Assembly: GCF_003263785.1 (NCBI RefSeq)
Contig: NZ_JYJK01000078.1
Coordinates: 62,001-126,000 of the forward strand
DNA: 64,000 bases
Direction of reading: 5' to 3'
Origin: Vibrio variabilis
GTDB lineage: Bacteria > Pseudomonadota > Gammaproteobacteria > Enterobacterales > Vibrionaceae
A program made the translations under genes and the position numbers. Below are positions 37,655 to 46,593 of this stretch, piece after piece; the first letter of the stretch is position 1, and every line of letters begins with the position of its first letter. Under the pieces are notes generated by a model. It was not told where the DNA came from and searched no databases. It worked only from the letters and a program-made list of their open reading frames with translations.

Positions 37655-39205
37655 TTAATTCGCTTTATAAGCTCTATCGTAAGCAGCTTGCATCGCACTC
37701 ACGACTTTTTTATAACCCATGCGCTCTATGCTCTTTTGGTAATTTGGCCAGTCTTTCTCGATATCACGAGAGCCTAAGATCCAAGCTTGCTGCATCTCTA
37801 CCATATAGTCGCGGATGGTGACCCAGTGCTTGTCGTAGATGTCTTTCTCTTTCGCATTTAGAGAGACACCCATGAATGGTTCTAACAAGTAATCACCTTG
37901 GTCATACAGGGCTATACCTTCAAGCGCGTATTTGTTCGACCACTGCACTTCGTTCTGATAATCCATTGGGAAACCACGTTGAACTTGAGCACCGATCGCC
38001 CACATTTGTGCGTTAACCGGCGTATCCGCTTCTAGGATCTCTTTTTTAAAGACTGGCTTGCCATCGACTAGGTCATAGTGCTCACCTTGGATACCGAAGT
38101 TTGCTAGGCGTTTACCTTCTTGTGTGAACCAGAAATCGAAGTACTTAATGGTTTCGATTGGGTGTTCGTTAGTGTATGAGATAGCCCAGCCGTCTGGCTT
38201 CACTTTGGCGCGGCGGTGCTCCTCAACACGTTTACCACTGATTGATGCTGGTGGCGCGAACGCTTTAAATTGGAAGCCTTTTACTTTGTCTGCGAGTGAA
38301 TCGTTATAGCCAGAAGTAGACGCAAACCAGTCGTGGGTCATACCACCAAGGTCTGCAGACAATAAGTACTCACGAGATCGACTGCCGCGAGTGAATACTT
38401 CGGCATCGATGAGACCCTCTTGATACCATTTGGCGAGGTTCTGAATACCGACTTTGTAGTTTTCTTGCGCGTAGCCGTGTTTGATCTGGCCATCAACAAC
38501 GTGGAAGTCGTGGAATACATCAGAGCCAGACGTACGACCATCCCATAATGTTACGAGACGAACCATCTCTTGCCAGTGACGTGCAAAGAAAGGAACTTCA
38601 TCTTTCTTGCCGTTGCCGTTTGGATCTTTATCGCGGAATGCTTTGAGCACCTCGTACATTTCGTCGACATTTTTCGGTGGCTCAAGACCGAGTTTTTCTA
38701 GCCAGTCATAACGCACAAAGTAGCCACGACCGTATTTACCGTCTGGTAGGTACGGGATGTAATACACGTTGCCATCGGAGGCTTTGATGGATGCCCAAAC
38801 ATCAGGGTTGGCGTCAAAGAATGCTTTAATGTTTGGCGCATGCTCTTCAATCAGTTTGTTAAGAGGAACAAACGCACCTTCAGGACCGTACGTGTTGACG
38901 TTGTTCTTCATGCTCGAACCGCCGACGATATCAGGCAGGTCGCCCGATGCGATCAGCAGGTTAAACGCTTCTTCACTCTTGGTGGTTGCCATTGAGGCTA
39001 CGTTGTTTAGGTGAACGTTAGTCAGACGCGCCGCTTCTTTTTCCACTGGCCAGTCGTTGTTATAGACGAACTTCTTTTGGTGTAGGTGGATGTCGAGTTT
39101 GATTGGCTTATCTGCCACTTTGTATGCACCATCTTCCGCTGCAAATGCTGGGGCAGCAAGCGTAGCAGCGATCAGGGTAGACAACGCAGTGATTTTTACA
39201 TTCAT
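37655..39205 (-). CDS. algQ: AlgQ-like alginate-binding protein of an ABC importer
   Basis: A 516-residue periplasmic solute-binding protein with a cleaved signal peptide (ends AFAA, residue 23) and no lipobox. It is strikingly close to AlgQ1/AlgQ2 of Sphingomonas sp. A1 as I recall them: WPVEKEAARLTNV, FNLLIASGDLPDIVGG, GAFVPLNKLIEEHAPNIKAF and GGMTHDWFAST are shared almost unchanged. The EF-hand-like calcium site DPNGNGKKDE (194-203) is kept. AlgQ proteins bind alginate saccharides and hand them to AlgM1/AlgM2. The last gene of the transporter unit, 47 bases after algM2. Confidence 0.9.
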   Translation of the reverse strand: MNVKITALSTLIAATLAAPAFAAEDGAYKVADKPIKLDIHLHQKKFVYNNDWPVEKEAARLTNVHLNNVASMATTKSEEAFNLLIASGDLPDIVGGSSMKNNVNTYGPEGAFVPLNKLIEEHAPNIKAFFDANPDVWASIKASDGNVYYIPYLPDGKYGRGYFVRYDWLEKLGLEPPKNVDEMYEVLKAFRDKDPNGNGKKDEVPFFARHWQEMVRLVTLWDGRTSGSDVFHDFHVVDGQIKHGYAQENYKVGIQNLAKWYQEGLIDAEVFTRGSRSREYLLSADLGGMTHDWFASTSGYNDSLADKVKGFQFKAFAPPASISGKRVEEHRRAKVKPDGWAISYTNEHPIETIKYFDFWFTQEGKRLANFGIQGEHYDLVDGKPVFKKEILEADTPVNAQMWAIGAQVQRGFPMDYQNEVQWSNKYALEGIALYDQGDYLLEPFMGVSLNAKEKDIYDKHWVTIRDYMVEMQQAWILGSRDIEKDWPNYQKSIERMGYKKVVSAMQAAYDRAYKAN

Positions 39206-39252
39206 CTTTTGTTTCCTTTCTCGTTATTGTGTTTTGTATTAGGAAGAGGGGG

Positions 39253-40142
39253 TTACTCTTTAACCCACCCAACATAATTCCCTTGTTGAAGTACTTTTGA
39301 ATAAATGGATAAATCAGAAGCACCGGAATGATTGAGCAGATCATGATTGCCGCGCTTACGGTCTCAAAGGAGTAAGCTGAGTTAATCAAAGTACTGGCGA
39401 ACGTATCGTCGTCTGTCAGCTGAGTAATGATCTGACGCAGATAAACCTGAAGTGGCACCTTGCTTTCATCGCGAAGCAATACCATGGCCCAGAAGAAGCC
39501 GTTCCAGCGCGCAACGATACAAAATAGCGTGACTGTCGCGAGGGCAGGTTTTGCTAGTGGTATAAATACCTTCCAAAGTACTTGGAAGTCATTGGCACCA
39601 TCCATTCGAGCCGCTTCTTCAAATGACTTGGGGATAGCCTCAAAGAAGTTACGAAGTAGGATGATGTTGAACGCGTTACAGGCAAAACCGATGATGATAC
39701 CGAAGTAGCTATCAAGTAAGCCGAGATCGCGCATGTTCAAGAAGAACGGAATCATGCCCGCGTTAAACCACATGGTGAACGCGACTAGGATGTTCCAGTA
39801 CTTGCGACCCAGTAGCTGCGGTCTAGATAGTGCGTAGGCACCGGGAACGATAATCAATAGACTGACTAGCGTGCCGCCAAAGGTGTAGATAAAGGTATTC
39901 TTATACGATGTCCAAAAAGCGGGATCTGTAATGACCTTCTCATACGCGGCAAATGTGATATCGACAGGGGTGAGCACAACCTGACCCGCTGTTACCGCAT
40001 CACCAGCACTGATAGACATCGATGCCACGTAGATGAAGGGGTAAAGTGTACTGATGGTGAAGATACCCACGAGGAACATGTTCAGATAAACGAACGCCTT
40101 ATCGCCTCGGGAGTACAGATTCATATTCATTGCTTGGCTCAT
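39253..40142 (-). CDS. algM2: AlgM2-like ABC permease (frameshift near the end)
   Basis: Restored to 296 residues with six TM helices (AlgM2 of Sphingomonas is of similar size). The EAA loop EEAARMDGANDFQVLWKVFI docks onto the ATPase. As written, the frame runs on into algQ; one missing base near 39264 restores a short natural end, KGIMLGWVKE, with stop at 39253, and removes a 98-base overlap with algQ. It pairs with AlgM1 as the two-subunit channel. Confidence 0.87.
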
Positions 40143-40153
40143 AACTTACTCCA

Positions 40154-41131
40154 TTACCACAGCGATGTTGAAGAGACGCGACGGCTGATCTTGTTAGCGG
40201 TCATCACTAAGATAAAGGCGATAACAGCATTGAACAGACCGGCGGCAGCGGCGAGATCGTACTGAGCAGCTTGAATACCTTGACGGTAAATGAAGGTGCT
40301 GATGACGTCTGCGGTTTCGTAAGTGGCAGGCTGATAGAGCATGATGATCATCTCAAAGCCAACCTCGAGGATGTTACCGATACGAATGATCAACATGATG
40401 ATGACCGTCGGAAGGATGCAAGGTAGCGTGATCTTCCACATCATCTGCCAGCGCGAAGCGCCGTCCACGACTGCAGACTCATAGAGTGATGGATTAACAC
40501 CTGCAATTGCCGCTAGGAAAACAATGGAGCTAAAGCCTGCTTCTTGCCAAATGCCAGTACCGACGAATATCGTACGGAACCACTCCGGTTTGGTAAGGAA
40601 GTACACCGAGTCATAACCCAGAGCATTGAGGAACAGATTCACCACACCGGTTGAGGGTGAAAACGCGGTAATCACAATACCTGCAATAATTACGGCCGAG
40701 ATAAAGTGTGGGAGATACACAATCGTTTGTGCGGTGCGTTTGAACTTCGCATTGAGGATCTCATTGAACATCAGTGCGAGGATGATTGGCACCGGGAAGC
40801 CAAAAATAAGGCTAGCACCACTTATCATCACAGTGTTGCGAATGGCACGTAAGAACTGATCGTTTTCAAACAGCGTAACGAAGTGTTCAAACCCCACCCA
40901 AGGGCTCTCTGTGATTCCACGAAATACGCTGTAGTCTTTAAAGGCGATTTGCAGACCATACATCGGTTTGTAGAGGAAGACTAAAAACCAAATAACGGTA
41001 GGTGCGAGTAGCAGGTAAAGTTGCCACTCTTTTTTAAAGTGATGGATGAGCCACTTGGTCTTTTTCTGCAACTTGCTTTGCGAAGTAGGCGACTTGAGTG
41101 TCTCATCTGTATTTTGATGAAGGTTTTCCAT
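40154..41131 (-). CDS. algM1: AlgM1-like ABC permease
   Basis: A 325-residue permease of the LplB/AlgM1 type. A long cytoplasmic N-terminus (HFKKEWQLYLLLAP) precedes six TM helices; the EAA loop reads LYESAVVDGASRWQMMWKIT. The N-terminal PMYGLQIAFKDYSVF motif is typical of polysaccharide importers of the LplB/AlgM1/YtcP group. The gene sits 11 bases upstream of algM2 and 14 bases downstream of algS. Confidence 0.88.
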   Translation of the reverse strand: MENLHQNTDETLKSPTSQSKLQKKTKWLIHHFKKEWQLYLLLAPTVIWFLVFLYKPMYGLQIAFKDYSVFRGITESPWVGFEHFVTLFENDQFLRAIRNTVMISGASLIFGFPVPIILALMFNEILNAKFKRTAQTIVYLPHFISAVIIAGIVITAFSPSTGVVNLFLNALGYDSVYFLTKPEWFRTIFVGTGIWQEAGFSSIVFLAAIAGVNPSLYESAVVDGASRWQMMWKITLPCILPTVIIMLIIRIGNILEVGFEMIIMLYQPATYETADVISTFIYRQGIQAAQYDLAAAAGLFNAVIAFILVMTANKISRRVSSTSLW

Positions 41132-41145
41132 AACACACGCTCCGT

Positions 41146-42240
41146 CTAGTTCACCGCGATACGCTTGAGCGCATTGCCAGTCGATTGATCAAAGACGGTG
41201 ATGGCGTCCTCTCGGAAGTACAATGTGTTGATGTGATCAAGGTGATCGATGCGACCATGGGTTTCGGTCTTAACGACAAACGGTTTGCCGACAGATTTGG
41301 TGTGCAGCAATGCTTCGGAACCCAGTGTCTCGACGAGGTTGATGTGAACAGGAATTGCGCTTGCTTGGTCAACAGGTTCGATGTCGATATATTCTGGCCT
41401 GATCCCCAAAAGAATATTCTTGTTGTGCTCAAGTCCTGCAACATTTGGCAGTTTGCATTGAATCTCTTCAAATTCTGCATACCACCCATCTTCACGCAGT
41501 GATGCGCGTGCTTCGATAAGGTTCATAGGTGGCGAGCCGATAAAGGTGGCAACAAAGGTGTTCACTGGACTATTGAAGAGCTCCATTGGCGTGCCAATTT
41601 GCTCGATTTTACCGTTGCTCATCACAACAATTCGGTCTGCCAGTGTCATCGCCTCGACCTGATCGTGGGTAACGTAAACGCTGGTTACGCCCAAGCGGTG
41701 GTGAAGACGCTTAATTTCAGCGCGCATTTGGGTGCGAAGTTTGGCATCCAAGTTAGAAAGGGGTTCATCAAATAGAAAGACTTTAGGATGGCGAACAATC
41801 GCACGGCCCATGGCAACACGCTGGCGTTGGCCACCGGAAAGGTCGGCAGGGCGACGCTCTAGAAGTTCTTTTAAGCCTAAAATTTCCGCCACATCATTGA
41901 CAGACTTGGTGACTTCATCCTTGGGAACTTTGCGAATTCTTAGGCCAAACGCAATGTTCTCGAAAACACTTAGGTGTGGGTACAGTGCGTAGTTCTGGAA
42001 TACCATAGCCACATCGCGATCTTTGGGTGCGACTTCGTTGACGCGGCGGTCCTCAATGTGAATATCGCCATCGGTGATCTCTTCTAGCCCAGCTAACATG
42101 CGTAGCGTCGTCGATTTTCCACAGCCTGAAGGGCCAACCAATACGATAAACTCTTTCGACTTTACTTCTAAATTAATGCCATGTACGACACTAGTATCGC
42201 CATACGCTTTAACGATGTTATTTAACTGAACACCAGACAT
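41146..42240 (-). CDS. algS: AlgS-like ABC ATPase
   Basis: A 364-residue MalK/MsmK/UgpC-type ATPase that powers sugar import. Walker A GPSGCGKST, signature LSGGQRQRVAMGRA, Walker B VFLFDEPLSN and switch VYVTHDQ are all present, followed by a C-terminal OB-like regulatory domain. The ATG at 42240 follows AAGGAG; a TTG at 42258 lacks a ribosome site. AlgS of Sphingomonas is 363 residues. It is the first of four tightly packed genes (algS-M1-M2-Q). Confidence 0.9.
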   Translation of the reverse strand: MSGVQLNNIVKAYGDTSVVHGINLEVKSKEFIVLVGPSGCGKSTTLRMLAGLEEITDGDIHIEDRRVNEVAPKDRDVAMVFQNYALYPHLSVFENIAFGLRIRKVPKDEVTKSVNDVAEILGLKELLERRPADLSGGQRQRVAMGRAIVRHPKVFLFDEPLSNLDAKLRTQMRAEIKRLHHRLGVTSVYVTHDQVEAMTLADRIVVMSNGKIEQIGTPMELFNSPVNTFVATFIGSPPMNLIEARASLREDGWYAEFEEIQCKLPNVAGLEHNKNILLGIRPEYIDIEPVDQASAIPVHINLVETLGSEALLHTKSVGKPFVVKTETHGRIDHLDHINTLYFREDAITVFDQSTGNALKRIAVN

Positions 42241-42451
42241 AACTACTCCTTGTTGCAAATCAGCAACCGAATAAACACTGTTCTTTGTGACTTTAAAATA
42301 AATAACAGCAATGATTTATATTTGGCGTTTGAAAGTGAATATGTTTAATCCGATGTTAAAATGGCCATCTTATTTATTGAAGTTTAACAGTTCGCCAATA
42401 TAACAATTGATTCAATCACGCTAGATATCAGTGCTATTTAAATAGGTATAA

Positions 42452-42483
42452 TTTCAATGCCCAGTTAAGTGGGCATTGAAAAA
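42452..42483 (-). terminator. Terminator between kdgM and algS
   Basis: 12-bp arms TTTCAATGCCCA and TGGGCATTGAAA, with A/T at both ends, between the end of kdgM and the start of algS. Partial read-through would give more porin than transporter. Confidence 0.75.
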
Positions 42484-42499
42484 TGACGGATAGTAAACA

Positions 42500-43213
42500 T
42501 TAGAAGCTATAGGTTATGCCTACACGAGAGCGAAGCTGGCGTGTAGCATCTTCACTGCAGGAGCTAGAGCAGTTGACGTTACCAAACTCAACATATGGAC
42601 GCCATGCCCAGTCTTTTCCTTTGTAGCCGATTTTGAGGTTGTAATCCCAGTCGTATTGGCCGTTTTGACCCGTTTTATAGATTTCATTGAAGAAGTCTTC
42701 GGTGTAGTTGCCTTCAAGCCCAAACTGCCAGTAGTTCCATTTATAGTCTAGGTTGGCAGTTAACTTACTTTTGTTTACAGAGGAATATTTGTTACCGTCG
42801 CGACCAGTTGTGGAGCTACCCTCTTGGTAGTAACGGAACTCGTGACGATAGCGAAACTTAGCGACCAAGCCAGAATCGAACTTATAGCCTACTCGAATCT
42901 GTGGCTTGTAGGTGACGTTAGTGGAAGAAAACGTCACGGGCATGCCTGGCTGAAGGTAAAGCTTATCGTTGATTTTATATTTGTAACCAATCTCAAATTC
43001 ATTGTCACCTGAGCGCCAGTCTTCAAAAATATTTCCGTTTTGTTTAGCTTCGACACCAAAATATACATTTCCTACGCCACCGCTAACTTTAAATCGACTC
43101 GCATAGGATTCTTGCTCGTGTTTATATTCCTGACGGAAGTCAACAGAGGCCGCTGTTGCAGCGCCAGCGAATAATACAAGTGCAACACCAAGAGCAGATT
43201 GCTTAAGTTTCAT
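42500..43213 (-). CDS. kdgM: KdgM-family oligouronide porin
   Basis: A 237-residue outer-membrane protein with a signal peptide (ends AATA, about residue 21), 12-strand barrel pattern, and C-terminal strand ending SRVGITYSF with terminal Phe. KdgM-type monomeric porins pass acidic oligosaccharides such as oligogalacturonate and oligoalginate. It lies upstream of algS in the same direction, divergent from the symporter gene, with two operators in the shared 699-base gap. Confidence 0.88.
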   Translation of the reverse strand: MKLKQSALGVALVLFAGAATAASVDFRQEYKHEQESYASRFKVSGGVGNVYFGVEAKQNGNIFEDWRSGDNEFEIGYKYKINDKLYLQPGMPVTFSSTNVTYKPQIRVGYKFDSGLVAKFRYRHEFRYYQEGSSTTGRDGNKYSSVNKSKLTANLDYKWNYWQFGLEGNYTEDFFNEIYKTGQNGQYDWDYNLKIGYKGKDWAWRPYVEFGNVNCSSSCSEDATRQLRSRVGITYSF

Positions 43214-43446
43214 ACTGATATTTCCCTAGTTTATCTATTTATATTGTCATTTCTTTGTGGCGATAAACATCGAGTAACCTAGCGGGGTGCAAGGAATACA
43301 TTGTGTTTATAACCATTGTTAAGAGGGACTTTGTTACTCATTCACTTGATAGTTATTGCAGAGTGCGTTTTCCTTTGATTACCGAAACATCTTACAAAAG
43401 CCTATCTCGTGGTCGTCCATGGCATCAATTTTCTGTTATTGAATTA

Positions 43447-43457
43447 ATGTATTACAA
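43447..43457. promoter_or_regulatory. FadR-subfamily operator ATGTATTACAA upstream of kdgM
   Basis: Matches ten of eleven positions; 234 bases upstream of kdgM in the gap shared with the symporter gene. Confidence 0.55.
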
Positions 43458-43838
43458 ATACTAGGTGGCTCAATGCTAACTTTCTGTGAAATGGCTCAAT
43501 ATTTCACCTGAACAAAGGTGTTTTTTATTGATATAAAGATTTAGCTCACACTTTTTACACTTTGAAACACTTGCTTCATGTTTAGGCAAAGGGAAGGGTA
43601 TTGAAGGTAATGATATAACTATCTTTTTATGATGTTGTTTCTTATAGATTTTGCTCTGGTACTGTTTGCGGGGAACACTGGGTTGCGTTAGCTAGCGATG
43701 TGTGGCTTTTAGTTTTAAAGGCGTTTCGACTACCAAAGTTCGCTTTGTCACGCTCGCAACCGTAACAAAGTTTGATCAAGGTAACTATGTGGACGCTTTT
43801 CCACACCAAAAACGATATCCACGTCACGGATGGGTATA

Positions 43839-43849
43839 TTGTATTACAA
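43839..43849. promoter_or_regulatory. FadR-subfamily operator TTGTATTACAA upstream of the symporter gene
   Basis: Exact palindrome 64 bases before the symporter ATG. The remaining gap (43214-43912) has no other feature. Confidence 0.65.
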
Positions 43850-43912
43850 AAAGGTCGATTTACTCGTTATATTAATCATACAACAAGTAAAAACGACAAG
43901 GATTCACATATC

Positions 43913-45694
43913 ATGGATTTAAACACAGTTATTGTGGGAGTTTACTTCCTCTTCCTAATGGCAATAGGTTGGATGTTCCGAACATTTACCAACACCACCA
44001 GTGACTACTTCCGCGGGGGTGGTAACATGCTTTGGTGGATGGTGGGCGCTACCGCCTTTATGACTCAGTTCAGTGCTTGGACATTTACTGGTGCTGCAGG
44101 TAAAGCATACAACGATGGTTTCGCCGTCGCCTTTATTTTCCTTGCGAACGCGTTTGGTTACTTCATGAACTACGCTTACTTCGCACCTAAGTTCCGTCAG
44201 TTACGTGTAGTCACCGTTATCGAAGCTATTCGCATGCGTTTTGGTGCAACGAACGAGCAGGTATTTACTTGGTCTTCGATGCCTAACAGTGTTGTCTCTG
44301 CGGGTGTATGGCTAAACGCTCTAGCGATTATCGCTTCGGGCATCTTCGGTTTCGACATGAACCTTACCATTTGGGTAACAGGTCTCGTTGTATTGGCGAT
44401 GTCAGTAACGGGTGGCTCATGGGCGGTAATCGCATCTGACTTCATGCAGATGGTTATCATCATGGCGGTAACCGTGACGTGTGCTGTTGTTGCTGTTGTA
44501 CAAGGTGGTGGTGTTGGCGAAATCGTTAACAACTTCCCAGTGCAAGAAGGCGGTTCATTCCTAGCAGGTAACAACCTAAACTACCTAAGCATCTTCAGCC
44601 TATGGGCATTCTTCATCTTTGTTAAGCAGTTCTCTATTACAAACAACATGCTTAACTCTTACCGTTACCTAGCGGCGAAGGACTCAAAGAACGCGAAGAA
44701 AGCAGCGCTTCTAGCGTGTGTACTGATGCTTTGTGGTGTATTTATTTGGTTCATGCCTTCTTGGTACATCGCAGGTCAAGGTGTTGACCTAGCGGCTGCT
44801 TACCCAGAGCAAGGCCGTAAAGCAGGTGACTTTGCTTACCTATACTTTGTACAAGAGTACATGCCAGCAGGTATGGTGGGTCTTCTAGTAGCAGCAATGT
44901 TCGCAGCAACTATGTCTTCAATGGACTCAGGCCTTAACCGTAACTCGGGTATCTTTGTTAAGAACTTCTATGAGCCGATTGTTCGTAAGGGTCAAGCGTC
45001 TGAGAAAGAGCTAGTAACGGTTTCGAAAATCACGTCAACAGTATTTGGTTTCGCTATCATCCTAATCGCACAGTTCATCAACTCGCTTAAGGGTCTGAGC
45101 TTGTTCGATACCATGATGTATGTAGGTGCTTTGATCGGCTTCCCAATGACCATTCCAGCGTTCCTTGGCTTCTTCATCAAGAAAACGCCTGACTGGGCTG
45201 GCTGGGGTACGCTAGTTGTAGGTGGTATCGTCTCTTACGTGGTTGGTTTTGTTATCAATGCAGAAATGGTTTCATCAGTATTTGGTCTAGAAGAGCTGAC
45301 TAAGCGTGAATGGTCTGATGTGAAAGTAGCGATTGGTCTAATGGGTCACATTACGCTAACAGGTGGTTTCTTCGTACTATCTACACTGTTCTACAAGCCA
45401 CTTACTGAGAAGCGTCAAGCTGATGTAGACAAGTTCTTCGGTAACCTATCTACGCCACTAGTTTCAGAGTCAGCGGCTCAGAAGAAACTGGATAACAAAC
45501 AGCGTCAAATGCTTGGTAAGCTTATCGCGGTTGCAGGTTTTGGTGTGTGTCTAATGGCGCTACTACCTAACCCACTATGGGGACGCGCAGTGTTCATTTT
45601 GTGTGGTGTTATCGTGGCTGGTGTTGGTGTTCTACTCGTTAAAGCGGTGGATGAAAGTGCAGAAGCGAACCTAACGGAAGCGGAAGCAAACTAA
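43913..45694 (+). CDS. SSS-family sodium/solute symporter, probable alginate-monomer importer
   Basis: A 593-residue protein with 13-14 TM helices. The Na+-site region MTQFSAWTFTGAAGKAYNDG follows the first helices, and MFAATMSSMDSGLNRNSGIF is the conserved SSS motif. Homologues in Vibrio alginate loci (ToaA type) import unsaturated uronate monomers or short oligomers. The ATG at 43913 follows AAGGA and starts the first helix. An exact operator lies 64 bases upstream and a terminator follows. It gives a second uptake route beside the ABC importer. Confidence 0.88.
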   Translation: MDLNTVIVGVYFLFLMAIGWMFRTFTNTTSDYFRGGGNMLWWMVGATAFMTQFSAWTFTGAAGKAYNDGFAVAFIFLANAFGYFMNYAYFAPKFRQLRVVTVIEAIRMRFGATNEQVFTWSSMPNSVVSAGVWLNALAIIASGIFGFDMNLTIWVTGLVVLAMSVTGGSWAVIASDFMQMVIIMAVTVTCAVVAVVQGGGVGEIVNNFPVQEGGSFLAGNNLNYLSIFSLWAFFIFVKQFSITNNMLNSYRYLAAKDSKNAKKAALLACVLMLCGVFIWFMPSWYIAGQGVDLAAAYPEQGRKAGDFAYLYFVQEYMPAGMVGLLVAAMFAATMSSMDSGLNRNSGIFVKNFYEPIVRKGQASEKELVTVSKITSTVFGFAIILIAQFINSLKGLSLFDTMMYVGALIGFPMTIPAFLGFFIKKTPDWAGWGTLVVGGIVSYVVGFVINAEMVSSVFGLEELTKREWSDVKVAIGLMGHITLTGGFFVLSTLFYKPLTEKRQADVDKFFGNLSTPLVSESAAQKKLDNKQRQMLGKLIAVAGFGVCLMALLPNPLWGRAVFILCGVIVAGVGVLLVKAVDESAEANLTEAEAN

Positions 45695-45720
45695 TAACAC
45701 AACAATGCAATTAAGTAGAA

Positions 45721-45745
45721 GGAAGGCTTTTGGCCTTCCTTTTTT
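45721..45745 (+). terminator. Terminator after the symporter gene
   Basis: GGAAGGC-TTTTG-GCCTTCC followed by six T. Confidence 0.9.
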
Positions 45746-45761
45746 ACGTTTTAACCCCAGA

Positions 45762-45772
45762 GTGTATTACAA
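45762..45772. promoter_or_regulatory. FadR-subfamily operator GTGTATTACAA
   Basis: Ten of eleven positions match. It sits after the symporter terminator, where it has no obvious promoter to serve. Confidence 0.35.
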
Positions 45773-45823
45773 GCGTGCCGGGTCTTTAGGCTGTTTCTCA
45801 TTCCATCCATAGTCGCACTTGAC

Positions 45824-46020
45824 TCAATACTCCTCGTCCATTCTCACCTCATCGGCACAGGTAATGTCGGAGTTAACTTCGATAATACCAAACAAAATTG
45901 GGAGGCTTTCTGGCTTAGTGCCAGTGAGCTTCATATCGGCATCAGCGATGTCATGAGCCTGAGCTTCAGTCAGTTCTGTGCCTTCATCTGTTCTAAGTCG
46001 TTATCTGGCCACTCAGCCAT
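45824..46020 (-). CDS. Small acidic protein of unknown function (frameshift)
   Basis: A minus-strand frame begins MAEWPDNDLEQ and, after one missing base near 45987, continues DEGTELTEAQAHDIADADMK and then PESLPILFGIIEVNSDITCA, ending RMDEEY (about 65 residues). The second part is clearly protein-like and acidic. I do not recognise it. It lies between the symporter and kdgF. Confidence 0.45.
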
Positions 46021-46168
46021 AATGCTCTCTGGTGTATAACGGGGGAAACTATGCAGATATTTTTGAGACAATAGCAGATGAAGAAGTGCGTCCAATTTAC
46101 TAATTTGATTGATAATACATGTCTAGACTTAGACCATTGAATAAATGCTGAAGCTGAGAGAAACAAAA

Positions 46169-46194
46169 AAAGCTAACAGCCTTCGCTGTTAGCT
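46169..46194 (-). terminator. Terminator after kdgF
   Basis: AGCTAACAGC and GCTGTTAGCT arms; the minus strand continues with a T run. Confidence 0.9.
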
Positions 46195-46250
46195 TTGTGA
46201 AAATCATTAATAAAAATGGGCGAGGCCCGGCAAAGGATTAAGTCTATGGC

Positions 46251-46571
46251 TTAAACGAAGTCTTTGCGCATTGGTGTGAAGTTATCAATCAGCACGCCTT
46301 CTTTAACACATGTACAACCGTGCATGATGTTAGGCACTTTGTAAACCGTGTCGCCAGCAGTCACACGCTTGGTTTCGTCACCAACAGTAAAGTCAAACTC
46401 GCCAGAGACTACGTACGTGATCTGTTCGTGTGGGTGGTTGTGCATTGGTGCCACTGTGCCTGTCTCGAAGTGAACTTCGACAGTCATCATGTTTTCGCAA
46501 TGAGCAAGTACTTTACGACGTAGACCGCCGCCTTGATCTTCTAGTTTGATGTCTTTGTTGTAAACAAACAT
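46251..46571 (-). CDS. kdgF: KdgF-like cupin, unsaturated uronate linearisation
   Basis: A 106-residue single-domain cupin. HNHPHEQ and a later His in VPNIMHG form the metal site of KdgF. KdgF speeds conversion of the 4,5-unsaturated uronate released by lyases into the linear keto form (DEH), the substrate of the reductase at 30055. It starts after AAGGA, 22 bases behind the GntR gene at 46594, so the two are one operon. Confidence 0.9.
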   Translation of the reverse strand: MFVYNKDIKLEDQGGGLRRKVLAHCENMMTVEVHFETGTVAPMHNHPHEQITYVVSGEFDFTVGDETKRVTAGDTVYKVPNIMHGCTCVKEGVLIDNFTPMRKDFV

Positions 46572-46593
46572 GCTGTTTTCCTTAAAGTGTTAC

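Noticed and set aside
39108..39252. C-terminal extension of AlgM2 running into algQ
   Set aside because: The extra tail is the algQ signal-peptide region read out of frame; one missing base gives the normal ending WVKE.
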